From contig NZ_VLKC01000002.1 of NCBI RefSeq assembly GCF_007830295.1, positions 3,676,356 through 3,740,355 on the forward strand: a stretch of DNA of 64,000 bases. The letters are read 5' to 3'. The position numbers and the translations under genes are program-made. The stretch is from Sporomusa sp. KB1 (GTDB taxonomy: Bacteria > Bacillota > Negativicutes > Sporomusales > Sporomusaceae). The notes under the pieces were generated by a model. That model made no database searches, had not been told where the DNA came from, and was given only the letters and a program-made list of their open reading frames with translations. Of the stretch, positions 9,979 through 18,163 are shown in pieces (within the stretch, counting starts at the first letter, position 1; every line of letters begins with the position of its first letter).

Positions 9979-10385
9979 AATTAGAATTTGTATTAGAGGC
10001 TGCAGATTTTGACAGCGCAGGAGAAGCGTCAAGCAAGATCAAGCGCACATTGCAGCAACTTGGAGTACGTCCTGATGTTATAAGGCGAATCGCTATCAGC
10101 GCCTATGAGGCCGAAATGAATGTGATTATTCATGCGTGCCGCGGTGTGATGAGGGCAGAAATCTATTCTGACCGTACTGAGTTGGTTGTAGATGATGAAG
10201 GTCCGGGAATTTCTGACGTTAATCTTGCAATGCAGGCAGGATATTCTACGGCTCCCGATCATATCCGCGAAATGGGTTTTGGTGCCGGTATGGGCTTGCC
10301 CAATATGGTGCGCTGTACAGATAAGTTTGACATCAAAAGTGAAAAGGACATTGGAACAAAGCTTAGTATGATTATTTACCACTAA
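9957..10385 (+). CDS. Anti-sigma-factor-like serine kinase / HATPase protein
   Basis: A 142-aa GHKL-type ATPase of the RsbW/SpoIIAB size class. It shows the N box ISAYEAEMNVIIHA (about 45-58), the G1 box VVDDEGPGI (about 80) and the G2 box MGFGAGMGLPNM (about 107-118). Such proteins bind and phosphorylate partner proteins, or act as ATPase modules in signalling. Start TTG 9957 is 7 nt after AGGAGG and lies inside the end of the preceding gene. No antagonist or sigma factor gene is adjacent. Its place directly before a sensor-type hydrogenase suggests it passes on a redox or H2 signal; that is inference. Confidence 0.75.
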   Translation: MLPGQGIELEFVLEAADFDSAGEASSKIKRTLQQLGVRPDVIRRIAISAYEAEMNVIIHACRGVMRAEIYSDRTELVVDDEGPGISDVNLAMQAGYSTAPDHIREMGFGAGMGLPNMVRCTDKFDIKSEKDIGTKLSMIIYH

Positions 10386-10426
10386 AATAAGTGTTTGATA
10401 TTTGTATAGATTGAGTGGTGGAAGTG

Positions 10427-11764
10427 ATGGAAGTGGCGGAGGAACGTTTTCACTCTGTGCAGCTTACACCTGAACTGTGTCAGGGCTGTGTGAATTGTAC
10501 GAAACATTGCCCAACGGAAGCAATCCGCATTCGTGGTGGCAAAGCCCATATCACATCTTCTCGCTGCATAGATTGCGGTGAATGTATCAGGCATTGCCCT
10601 GGACATGCTAAAACTGCTGTGACCGATGAATTATGGAACCTTAAAAAATTTAAGCACAATATTGCATTACCGGCACCGGCACTCTATGGTCAGTTTAACG
10701 CTGATATTCCGGTTAGAGCTATTTTAGCCGGTTTGTTAAAACTGGGTTTTGATGAAGTGTTTGAAGTAGCTCATGGCGCAGAAATTATTTCGCTGGCAAT
10801 TAGAGAGTACCTTAAGCGTCCAGATGTTGTTCGCCCGGCAATTTCTTCCGCTTGTCCAGCTATTGTCAGGCTTATTCAGGTCAAATTCCCCGAACTTATT
10901 GAAAACATAGTACCTTTTGACGCTCCGGTTGAGGTGGCAGCCCGGTTAGCAAGGGTTGAAGCTCAACGGCTGCACGGCCTCAAATCAGAAGATATCGGTG
11001 TATGGTTTATTACGCCCTGCCCAGCAAAAATGACGGCAGTATACCAGCCTCTTGGTACTGAAAAATCAAGTATTAGCGGTGCCATTGCCGTTAATAAGAT
11101 TTATCATGATTTATTTAAAGTAGTTACCGCTGAAGTTCAGGATGCCCGTCGGCAAGCTTCGTGGGTAGGTGTCGGTTGGGCGGTACCTGGCGGCGAAACA
11201 TCAGCTATTGGTGTTGATAACGTATTAATAGTACATGATATTAATCATGTTACGAATGTATTGGAGCAAGTGGCCTTAGGCAAACTCAAAGACGTTGATT
11301 ATATTGAGCTACTGGCATGTGCCGGCGGTTGTATTGGCGGTGCATTAACAGTAGAAAACCATTTTGTAGCTGAACATCGTATGAAACGGCGAATTGAAAA
11401 GAAAAAAATTCAGGATCCCAAGCGTGGTATATTGCCCCGCACTGCGTGCACTGATTTTGAACTCGGGTTAACCGGGCGGCGGGCTATTGAACCTAAACCG
11501 GCGCTGCGTCTTGATGCTGATATTTCTAAAGCTATGTCCAAAATCGAAATAATGGATGCAACATTAAAAAGTTTACCTGGTCTTGATTGTGGTTCGTGCG
11601 GTTCGCCCAATTGCAAGGCTTTGGCTGAAGACATTGCCCAGGGGCGAGCCAGCCTGACTGACTGTGTATTTCTTTTGCGCAACAAGGTGCGGGATTTGGC
11701 CTACGAAATGGTTAATCTGGCTGCCAAGTTACCGCCGCCGCTTGATAAAGAGAAAGAAGAATAG
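10427..11764 (+). CDS. Sensor-type [FeFe] hydrogenase-like protein with C-terminal Fe-S domain
   Basis: About 445 aa. Residues up to 60 form a 2x4Fe-4S ferredoxin (CQGCVNCTKHCP and CIDCGECIRHCP). The centre is a [FeFe]-hydrogenase large-subunit fold, and the C-terminus holds a 4Fe-4S domain of the RnfB type (LDCGSCGSPNC, then C about 19 residues on). The three H-cluster motifs are divergent: SSACPAI, TPCPAK and LACAGGCIGG. All four cluster-binding Cys are kept. The proton-relay Cys found one residue before the first ligand is Ala, and two pocket Met are replaced by Thr and Leu. This is the pattern known from sensory HydS proteins, so a low-activity H2 or redox sensor is more likely than a turnover enzyme. 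Start ATG 10427 is uncertain; GTG 10415 is possible. Confidence 0.8.
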   Translation: MEVAEERFHSVQLTPELCQGCVNCTKHCPTEAIRIRGGKAHITSSRCIDCGECIRHCPGHAKTAVTDELWNLKKFKHNIALPAPALYGQFNADIPVRAILAGLLKLGFDEVFEVAHGAEIISLAIREYLKRPDVVRPAISSACPAIVRLIQVKFPELIENIVPFDAPVEVAARLARVEAQRLHGLKSEDIGVWFITPCPAKMTAVYQPLGTEKSSISGAIAVNKIYHDLFKVVTAEVQDARRQASWVGVGWAVPGGETSAIGVDNVLIVHDINHVTNVLEQVALGKLKDVDYIELLACAGGCIGGALTVENHFVAEHRMKRRIEKKKIQDPKRGILPRTACTDFELGLTGRRAIEPKPALRLDADISKAMSKIEIMDATLKSLPGLDCGSCGSPNCKALAEDIAQGRASLTDCVFLLRNKVRDLAYEMVNLAAKLPPPLDKEKEE

Positions 11765-11787
11765 GATTCAGTATGGGGGGGATAATT

Positions 11788-12129
11788 GTGACTATTCAGG
11801 AAATAATGAAAGCCTTACCTTTGAAAGTAATAGCAGGCCAGTCTAACCTTGATAAAGAGGTCAGCGGTGGGTATGCGTCAGATCTGCTGAGTAATGTCAT
11901 GGGTCAGGCGCAGGTAGGGAATATATGGGTTACGATGCAGGGCCATCAGAATGTTGTGGCTGTAGCGTTGCTGGCTGGACTGAGTGCTATTGTTATTGCC
12001 GGCGGCGTGGAACCAGATCCGGAGGCCGTACAAAAGGCCCTAACAGAAAAAATAGTTATACTGACAACCACTCTTTCTGCTTATAAAGTGATTGGTCGCT
12101 TATATCAGTTAGGTGTCACGGGGGAATGA
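11788..12129 (+). CDS. Second DRTGG-like domain protein
   Basis: A 113-aa soluble protein with the sequence MTIQEIMKALPLKVIAG at its start, a YASDLLSNVM stretch and AIVIAGGVEPD near residue 75. It belongs to the same small family as the gene at 9598 and flanks the sensor hydrogenase on its other side. GTG 11788 is preceded by a G-rich RBS (GGGGGG, 6 nt away); ATG 11773 is the alternative. The stop overlaps the PHP gene start (ATGA). Role unknown; genes of this family recur beside hydrogenase clusters in Clostridia, by my recollection. Confidence 0.6.
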   Translation: MTIQEIMKALPLKVIAGQSNLDKEVSGGYASDLLSNVMGQAQVGNIWVTMQGHQNVVAVALLAGLSAIVIAGGVEPDPEAVQKALTEKIVILTTTLSAYKVIGRLYQLGVTGE

Positions 12130-12869
12130 TGCGACGGTTTGTGGCCGATCTTCATGTACACTCCTTGTTGTCGCCTTGCGCTGAAATTGAAATGACACCA
12201 AATAATATTGTTTGGCATGCAGTGCAACATGAAGTTGATATAGTTGCCATTACCGATCATAACGCCTGTGATAATGTCGCTGCTGCTTTAGAGGCAGCAA
12301 AAGCTACTTCTGTCACCATTTTGCCGGGGATGGAAGTTGAGAGTAAAGAGGAAGTTCACCTGATTGTTTTATTCGAAAACATGCAGCAACTTAAAGCTTG
12401 GGAACAATTTGTTCAGCAGCATATGTCAGGACGCCTCAATGACGCTGAACGTTTTGGTGCGCAGTTTATTGTTGATGCTGACGATAATTTTGTTGCTGAA
12501 AAAACAGAAATGCTATTAGCATCGCTGACTGCCGGTATTGCAGATATCACGGCACAAGTGAAAAAACTCGGTGGAATTTGTATTGCCAGCCATGTAGACA
12601 GGCCTACCTATAGTATAATTTCGCAACTGGGTTTTATTCCACCGGATATCGAATTGGACGCGGTGGAAGTGTCCAAAAATATGAGTGTAGAGCAGGCGTC
12701 ACAGCGTATTCCCACTATTGGACGCTTTCCTATAATAACAGCCTCGGATGCTCATGTAATGGATGATTTTATTCATGGCCCGAAGACCGTATTCTATATC
12801 GAGCAACCGACTTTGGGGGAAATCCGACAGGCATTATTAGCTCAAAATTTGCGAAAGGTGGTGGTTTAG
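12126..12869 (+). CDS. PHP-domain phosphoesterase
   Basis: A 247-aa metal-dependent phosphoesterase of the PHP family. Metal-ligand motifs are clear: DLHVHSLLSPC (residues 8-18), ITDHN (about 43), EVESKEEVH (about 72-80), ASHVDRP (about 157) and SDAHV (about 210). The substrate cannot be told from sequence; members cleave phosphate monoesters or nucleotides such as pAp. It overlaps the preceding gene by four bases and lies between the sensor hydrogenase and hydC. That placement suggests a signalling role in the same circuit, which is inference. Confidence 0.8.
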   Translation: MMRRFVADLHVHSLLSPCAEIEMTPNNIVWHAVQHEVDIVAITDHNACDNVAAALEAAKATSVTILPGMEVESKEEVHLIVLFENMQQLKAWEQFVQQHMSGRLNDAERFGAQFIVDADDNFVAEKTEMLLASLTAGIADITAQVKKLGGICIASHVDRPTYSIISQLGFIPPDIELDAVEVSKNMSVEQASQRIPTIGRFPIITASDAHVMDDFIHGPKTVFYIEQPTLGEIRQALLAQNLRKVVV

Positions 12870-12900
12870 CCACTGTTTATCACTGGTTTTTCAAGTTTAA

Positions 12901-12918
12901 TTGTGATTTTTTTCATAA
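12901..12918 (+). promoter_or_regulatory. Candidate Rex operator before hydC
   Basis: The 18-mer TTGTGATTTTTTTCATAA matches 12 of the 14 fixed positions of the Rex consensus TTGTGAA-N4-TTCACAA. It lies immediately before the AGGAGG of hydC. rex itself is 5 kb downstream, at the end of the hydrogenase genes. No clear promoter hexamers sit around it, so it may be fortuitous. Confidence 0.4.
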
Positions 12919-12930
12919 GGAGGAGTTAAC

Positions 12931-13440
12931 ATGAACAGCGAAAAAGAAACTAAAGGCTGCTGCTGCGGCGGCGGTGAAGCAGGTAAGCTGGCTCTCGATC
13001 AATTGAATGTAATTCTCACTAAATGGCAGGGCGTAAAAGGAGCTCTAATTCCGGTGCTACAGGAAGCACAAGAGGCTTATGGATACTTGCCGCGAGAAAT
13101 TATTCAAGCTATTGCTGTAGAATTGAAAATCCCGGTTAGCCAGATTTACGGTGTAGTGACTTTCTACTCTCAATTTCATCTCAATCCGCGTGGTAAAAAC
13201 ATCATCCGTGTTTGCCAGGGAACTGCTTGCCATGTGCGCGGTGCTAAGGCTATTCTTGCCGCACTGGAAGACAAGCTGCAGATTAAAGCTGGTAGTACTA
13301 CTCCTGATCTTACTTTTACATTAGAAACCGTGGCTTGTATCGGTGCTTGTGGTTTGGCTCCGGTACTGATGATTAATGACGATACCCATGGTCGCCTGAC
13401 CCCTGACTCAATTCCTAAGTTATTGGCCCAATACGCCTAA
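12931..13440 (+). CDS. hydC: Electron-bifurcating hydrogenase subunit HydC (NuoE-like)
   Basis: The 2Fe-2S subunit (169 aa) of the NAD-linked [FeFe] hydrogenase, homologous to NuoE of complex I. After a Cys-rich start (GCCCGGG) comes the helical part with EAYGYLPREI, then VYGVVTFYSQFHLNP-type sequence near residue 72-85. The thioredoxin-like 2Fe-2S domain holds CQGTACHVRG and TVACIGACGLAP (four Cys ligands). Strong RBS AAGGAGGAG. It starts the structural half of the operon and is followed 9 nt later by an ATPase gene. Confidence 0.92.
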   Translation: MNSEKETKGCCCGGGEAGKLALDQLNVILTKWQGVKGALIPVLQEAQEAYGYLPREIIQAIAVELKIPVSQIYGVVTFYSQFHLNPRGKNIIRVCQGTACHVRGAKAILAALEDKLQIKAGSTTPDLTFTLETVACIGACGLAPVLMINDDTHGRLTPDSIPKLLAQYA

Positions 13441-13449
13441 CATTGGCCT

Positions 13450-14013
13450 ATGCGCGAAATATCACTTCATATTCTTGACTTAGTTCAGAATTCAATTGAA
13501 GCTGGGGCGACAGCCGCCAAATTAGAAATTATTGAAGATATAATTGGGGATAGTATGATTATCAGGGTTTCTGACAATGGTCGGGGTATGAATAAAAAAA
13601 TGCGGCAATTAGTAATTGACCCCTTTATCACCACAAGGACTACCCGCCGAGTAGGATTGGGGTTGCCACTAATGGACATGTCTACTAAGCGTTGCGGCGG
13701 GTATTTGAATATTGATTCCATACAAGGTCAGGGTACAGTGATTGAAGCGATGTACCAATATAGCCACTTGGATAGGCCACCAATGGGAAATTTAGTGGAA
13801 ACAATTAAGAGCATACTTGTTGCGAATCCGGTACTGCAATTTTCCTATCATCATACGGTCAATAACAAGAGTCTCTCAATTTCTTCCCACGAGATAACCG
13901 ATATTTTGGATGGTATACCATTAACGCAGCCAGACGTATTGATTTGGTTGCACGGATATTTGTCAGATAATATAGCCAATTTGTACGGAGGTGCTGAAGA
14001 TGAAAACAATTGA
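13450..14013 (+). CDS. Histidine-kinase-like ATPase domain protein
   Basis: A 187-aa GHKL ATPase without a phosphoacceptor His domain. The N box is LDLVQNSIEAGA (about 9-20), G1 is VSDNGRGMN (about 40), and G2 is VGLGLPLMD (about 66). The last 80 residues carry no domain I know. The protein is inserted between hydC and the 2Fe-2S gene and overlaps the latter by 14 nt. Homologues in this position are common in clostridial hyd operons, but their function is unproven. It could act with the anti-sigma-like ATPase at 9957. Confidence 0.78.
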   Translation: MREISLHILDLVQNSIEAGATAAKLEIIEDIIGDSMIIRVSDNGRGMNKKMRQLVIDPFITTRTTRRVGLGLPLMDMSTKRCGGYLNIDSIQGQGTVIEAMYQYSHLDRPPMGNLVETIKSILVANPVLQFSYHHTVNNKSLSISSHEITDILDGIPLTQPDVLIWLHGYLSDNIANLYGGAEDENN

Positions 14014-14365
14014 AGATTTGAAACGTCTGCGGGAACAGCTTAAAAACAAAAACAACCTGCGTCATGACGGGGGAACGCAGGTAATTGTTGGTATGGGTAC
14101 TTGTGGTATTGCTGCCGGAGCAAGGCAAGTTATGACTGCAGTATTAGAAGAGGTTGCCAAGCGGAAACTGGAAGACGTTAAAGTCTGGCAAACAGGTTGT
14201 ATCGGCATGTGCGAACAAGAGGTGCTTCTTGATGTTGTGCGCCCCGGTGAACCGCGGATAACGTACGGCAGAGTTACGCCAGCAGATGTCCCCAAAATTA
14301 TTGCCGAACATGTAGTTAACGGACGGATTGTCGCCGAGCTGGCTATTGGTAAAATAGCTGAATAA
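14000..14365 (+). CDS. Thioredoxin-like [2Fe-2S] ferredoxin protein
   Basis: 121 aa, a stand-alone thioredoxin-fold 2Fe-2S protein. The four ligand Cys appear as GMGTCGIAAGA (about 32) and QTGCIGMCEQEV (about 65). It resembles the N-terminal domain of HydB, encoded next. ATG 14000 follows GGAGG by 9 nt and lies inside the end of the preceding ATPase gene. It is probably an extra electron carrier or accessory module of the hydrogenase complex. Confidence 0.82.
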   Translation: MKTIEDLKRLREQLKNKNNLRHDGGTQVIVGMGTCGIAAGARQVMTAVLEEVAKRKLEDVKVWQTGCIGMCEQEVLLDVVRPGEPRITYGRVTPADVPKIIAEHVVNGRIVAELAIGKIAE

Positions 14366-14393
14366 TTTTTTGTAGAGTACAGGAGGGGATAAC

Positions 14394-16184
14394 ATGGAAC
14401 ATATCAGAGCACATGTGCTTATTTGTGGCGGTACTGGTTGCGTAGCTTCAGGTTCAAAAAAAGTTGAAGCTGCACTCCAGGCCGAACTGGTCAAAAAGGG
14501 TTTAGATAAAGAAGTAAAGATTGTTGAAACCGGTTGTCATGGCTTTTGTGAAATGGGTCCGCTGGTCATTATTTATCCTGAAGGTACCTTCTATGTTCGC
14601 GTTCAGGAATCTGATGTGGCTGAATTGGTTGAAACCCATCTTTACAAAGGCCGCATTGTTGAGCGGTTATTATATAAAGAGCCTGTTACTCAGGAGAAAA
14701 TTCCTAATTACAGCGACATGGAATTTTATAAAAAGCAGATGCGCTTTGTATTAGCCAACTGCGGTCATATCAATCCGGAAGAGATCAATGAATATATAGC
14801 TGAGGGCGGTTATGAAGCTTTAGGTAAAGTTTTGTCAGAAATGAAACCGCAGGACGTGGTCGAAGAAGTTAAAAAAGCTGGTCTGCGTGGCCGGGGAGGC
14901 GGCGGTTTCCCAACAGGTATGAAATGGGGTTTTGCCAGTAACTCGCCTGGCACGAAAAAGTATGTTGTTTGTAACGCGGACGAAGGCGATCCTGGTGCAT
15001 TCATGGATCGTAGCGTACTTGAAGGCGATCCCCATCGTGTAATTGAAGGTATGGCTATCTGCGGCTACGCAATTGGGGCTGATGAAGGCTATCTCTATGT
15101 TCGTGCAGAATATCCGTTGGCTATCAAACGGCTGAAACTAGCTATTAAGCAAGCAGAGGAACTGGGTCTGTTAGGTGAGAATATCCTAGGCTCAGGCTTC
15201 AACTTTAGATTAAAAATCAAAGAAGGTGCCGGTGCCTTTGTATGTGGTGAAGAAACGGCACTTATAGCATCCATTGAAGGTAAACGCGGTATGCCTCGTC
15301 CCCGTCCGCCATTCCCAGCTGTTTCCGGCTTGTGGGGTAAACCTACCAATATTAACAATGTTGAGACCTTTGCTAACGTACCGCAGATCATCACTAAGGG
15401 TGCTGATTGGTATGCTTCGATCGGCACTGAGCGCAGTAAAGGCACGAAGGTGTTTGCACTTACTGGCCGGATTAATAATACTGGTCTGGCTGAAGTTCCT
15501 ATGGGTATTACCATGCGTGAAATTATTTATGAGATTGGTGGCGGCATTCAAGGCGGCAAAAAGTTCAAAGCAGTTCAAATCGGCGGTCCGTCTGGTGGCT
15601 GTCTGCCTGAAAGTCTGCTTGATTTATCAGTAGACTATGATTCACTTATTAAAGTTGGTGCCATGATGGGTTCAGGTGGTTTAGTCGTAATGGATGAGAC
15701 TACTTGTATGGTTGACGTTGCCAAATTCTTCTTAAACTTTACGCAATCTGAGTCCTGTGGTAAATGTACCCCTTGTCGTGAAGGCACCAAGCGTATGTTG
15801 GAAATTCTCACCCGGATTACCGAAGGGGAAGGCCGTGAAGGAGATATTGAGTTATTAGAATCCATGGCCAAAAACATTAAAACTACGGCTCTTTGTGGTT
15901 TGGGTCAAACTGCTCCTAATCCGGTATTGTCTACCTTGCACTATTTCCGCGATGAATATGAAGCCCATATCAAGGAAAAACGTTGTCCGGCTGGTGCTTG
16001 CACCAAACTCTTGAATTATAGTATTACCGATGCCTGCAAAGGCTGTGGTTTATGCAAAAAGGTATGTCCGGTCGAGGCAATCAGCGGCGAAAAGAAAGAG
16101 CAGCATGCAATCGATAGTGCTAAATGTATTAGATGCGGTGCCTGCTTTGGCAAATGTCCATTTGAATCAATTGCTAAAGGCTAA
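14394..16184 (+). CDS. hydB: Electron-bifurcating hydrogenase subunit HydB (NuoF-like)
   Basis: The flavin and NAD(H)-binding subunit (596 aa). An N-terminal thioredoxin-like 2Fe-2S domain (CGGTGC, ETGCHGFC) is followed by the NuoF core. The core shows the NAD/FMN loop GLRGRGGGGFPTGMKW (about 164-179), GDPGAFMDRS and the 4Fe-4S site ESCGKCTPCREGTKRM (about 453). The C-terminus adds two 4Fe-4S motifs, CKGCGLCKKVCP and CIRCGACFGKCP. The architecture is that of HydB of trimeric HydABC, where NADH and reduced ferredoxin are used together to make H2, or the reverse. Confidence 0.95.
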   Translation: MEHIRAHVLICGGTGCVASGSKKVEAALQAELVKKGLDKEVKIVETGCHGFCEMGPLVIIYPEGTFYVRVQESDVAELVETHLYKGRIVERLLYKEPVTQEKIPNYSDMEFYKKQMRFVLANCGHINPEEINEYIAEGGYEALGKVLSEMKPQDVVEEVKKAGLRGRGGGGFPTGMKWGFASNSPGTKKYVVCNADEGDPGAFMDRSVLEGDPHRVIEGMAICGYAIGADEGYLYVRAEYPLAIKRLKLAIKQAEELGLLGENILGSGFNFRLKIKEGAGAFVCGEETALIASIEGKRGMPRPRPPFPAVSGLWGKPTNINNVETFANVPQIITKGADWYASIGTERSKGTKVFALTGRINNTGLAEVPMGITMREIIYEIGGGIQGGKKFKAVQIGGPSGGCLPESLLDLSVDYDSLIKVGAMMGSGGLVVMDETTCMVDVAKFFLNFTQSESCGKCTPCREGTKRMLEILTRITEGEGREGDIELLESMAKNIKTTALCGLGQTAPNPVLSTLHYFRDEYEAHIKEKRCPAGACTKLLNYSITDACKGCGLCKKVCPVEAISGEKKEQHAIDSAKCIRCGACFGKCPFESIAKG

Positions 16185-16253
16185 ATTTGCCAGTTAGTTT
16201 TTGGTATTATATACTGCCTAATAATTACCGAGAAGAGAGAGGGTGACACGACT

Positions 16254-17981
16254 ATGGAAATGGTTAATTTAACAATTGATGGACAGCAAGTAGCTGTGCC
16301 GAAAACATCAACTGTTTTGGAAGCTGCACTTTCGCTTGGCATAAAAATTCCGACTCTATGTTATCATCCCGAGCTACGTGTTGAAGGTGCTTGCCGGGTC
16401 TGTATGGTAGAAGTTGAAGGTGCTCGCAGCTTGGTTGCATCTTGCGTTTATCCGGTAAATGAAGGAATGGTTGTTCATACTAATTCTGCTGCTGCGCGTG
16501 AGGCACGTAAGTCCGTTGTTGAGTTGTTACTGGCCAATCATCCGACTGAATGCTTATCTTGTCAACGTAATTTAAACTGTGAACTGCAAAATATTGCCGC
16601 TGATGTTGGCGTTAGAGAAATTCGTTTTGATGGCGAAAAGAAAAACTATCCGCTTGATGATCAAAACCCGTCATTGGTTCGTGACCAAAACAAATGTATT
16701 TTGTGTGGCCGCTGTATCCGTGCCTGCAGTGAGCGTCAGGGTGTACATGTATATAGCTTTGCTGACAGGGGCTTTAATACCACTGTTGTACCTGCCTTTA
16801 GCTTAGGATTGGATCAAGTTGCATGTACCTTTTGTGGTCAATGTGCTGCCGTATGTCCGACCGGCGCTATTGTCGAAAAAGACGATACCGAGGCAGTATG
16901 GGCAGCTCTCAGCGATCCGAAAAAACATGTAATTGTACAGACAGCACCTGCTGTTCGCGTAGCCTTAGGTGAAGCCCTTGACCTGCCTAATGGATCTATT
17001 GTTACCGGCAAAATGGTGGCTGCGCTAAAAAGGCTGGGCTTTGATAAGGTATTTGATACCAACTTCAGTGCTGACCTCACGATCTGGGAAGAAGGTTCAG
17101 AGCTTATTGACCGCTTGACTAATGGCGGCACACTGCCGATGATTACTTCCTGCAGCCCAGGGTGGGTTAACTTCATTGAATTAAAATATCCGGACCTGTT
17201 AGACCATCTGTCAACTGCTAAATCGCCGCAACAGATGTTTGGTGCAGTGGCTAAAACCTATTATGCTGAAAAAGCTGGTATTGATCCTAAAGATATTGTT
17301 TCCGTATCAATCATGCCATGCACAGCTAAGAAAGCGGAAGCTGCTCGTCCTGAAATGAATTCCAGTGGCTATCAGGATGTTGACTATGTTTTGACAACTC
17401 GTGAATTAGGCCGCATGGTTCGTGCAGCAGGCATTAACTTTGCTAAGCTGACTGAGACTGAATTTGATGCACCGCTTGGCATCGGCTCAGGCGCTGGCGT
17501 AATCTTTGGTGCTACTGGTGGTGTAACTGAAGCCGCTCTCCGGACAGTTGCGAAACTGGTATCAGGTAAGGAACTTGACAATATTGAGTTTCAAGCTGTA
17601 CGCGGTATGACCGGTATCAAAGAGGCTTCAGTTCAGTTAAAAGAAGGCTTAACCGCTAAGGTTGCTATAGCCCATACCTTAGCTAATGCGCGGGTAATTC
17701 TGGAAAAGATTCGTGCTGGTGAAGCCGATTACCACTTTATTGAAATCATGGCATGCCCTGGTGGCTGCTCTGGTGGCGGTGGACAGCCAATTATTACTTC
17801 GGCTGAAAAACGGCAAAAACGTATGGATGCTATTTATGAATGTGATCGATCTTCTGAGATTCGGAAATCACATGATAATCCAGCAATTAAGGAACTGTAT
17901 GATACTTTCCTTGGAAAACCGCTGGGTGAAAAATCACATCATCTTCTCCATACTCACTATCATAAGCAAGATAAATGCTAA
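16254..17981 (+). CDS. hydA: Electron-bifurcating [FeFe] hydrogenase catalytic subunit HydA
   Basis: Catalytic subunit (575 aa) that interconverts protons and H2 at the H-cluster. Domains: 2Fe-2S (CRVCMVEVEG, about 48), His-Cys3 4Fe-4S (HPTECLSCQRNLNC), 2x4Fe-4S (CILCGRCIRAC, CTFCGQCAAVCP), and the H-cluster domain. The motifs are ITSCSPGW (about 299-306), IMPCTAKKAE (about 353-362) and the L3 motif IEIMACPGGCSGGGGQP (about 498-514). The first motif is usually TSCCPGW; here the second Cys is Ser. A short C-terminal small-subunit region ends with HTHYHKQ. The N-terminal 125 residues are strikingly like those of FdhA. Start ATG 16254, with ATG 16260 as an alternative. Confidence 0.95.
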   Translation: MEMVNLTIDGQQVAVPKTSTVLEAALSLGIKIPTLCYHPELRVEGACRVCMVEVEGARSLVASCVYPVNEGMVVHTNSAAAREARKSVVELLLANHPTECLSCQRNLNCELQNIAADVGVREIRFDGEKKNYPLDDQNPSLVRDQNKCILCGRCIRACSERQGVHVYSFADRGFNTTVVPAFSLGLDQVACTFCGQCAAVCPTGAIVEKDDTEAVWAALSDPKKHVIVQTAPAVRVALGEALDLPNGSIVTGKMVAALKRLGFDKVFDTNFSADLTIWEEGSELIDRLTNGGTLPMITSCSPGWVNFIELKYPDLLDHLSTAKSPQQMFGAVAKTYYAEKAGIDPKDIVSVSIMPCTAKKAEAARPEMNSSGYQDVDYVLTTRELGRMVRAAGINFAKLTETEFDAPLGIGSGAGVIFGATGGVTEAALRTVAKLVSGKELDNIEFQAVRGMTGIKEASVQLKEGLTAKVAIAHTLANARVILEKIRAGEADYHFIEIMACPGGCSGGGGQPIITSAEKRQKRMDAIYECDRSSEIRKSHDNPAIKELYDTFLGKPLGEKSHHLLHTHYHKQDKC

Positions 17982-17991
17982 AAAGAAAGGG

Positions 17992-18017
17992 GCAGTCCAT
18001 AGTGGACTGCTTCTTTT
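17992..18017 (+). terminator. Terminator of the hyd operon
   Basis: An 8-bp perfect stem GCAGTCCA/TGGACTGC with a 3-nt loop is followed by TTCTTTT and, shortly after, a TTTTTT run. It begins 10 nt after the hydA stop. Confidence 0.8.
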
Positions 18018-18163
18018 CTGCTTTTTTAGTATAAATTTATGATAATATGTGAAAAGATATAACAAATAGGAAGGAAATTTACCGCAAAGTGAGAATAAAC
18101 TACTAATAAATTAAAATAAAAGCTGCTTATGTGAGCGCGGACTACTGCTAGGGAGAGTTGTTA

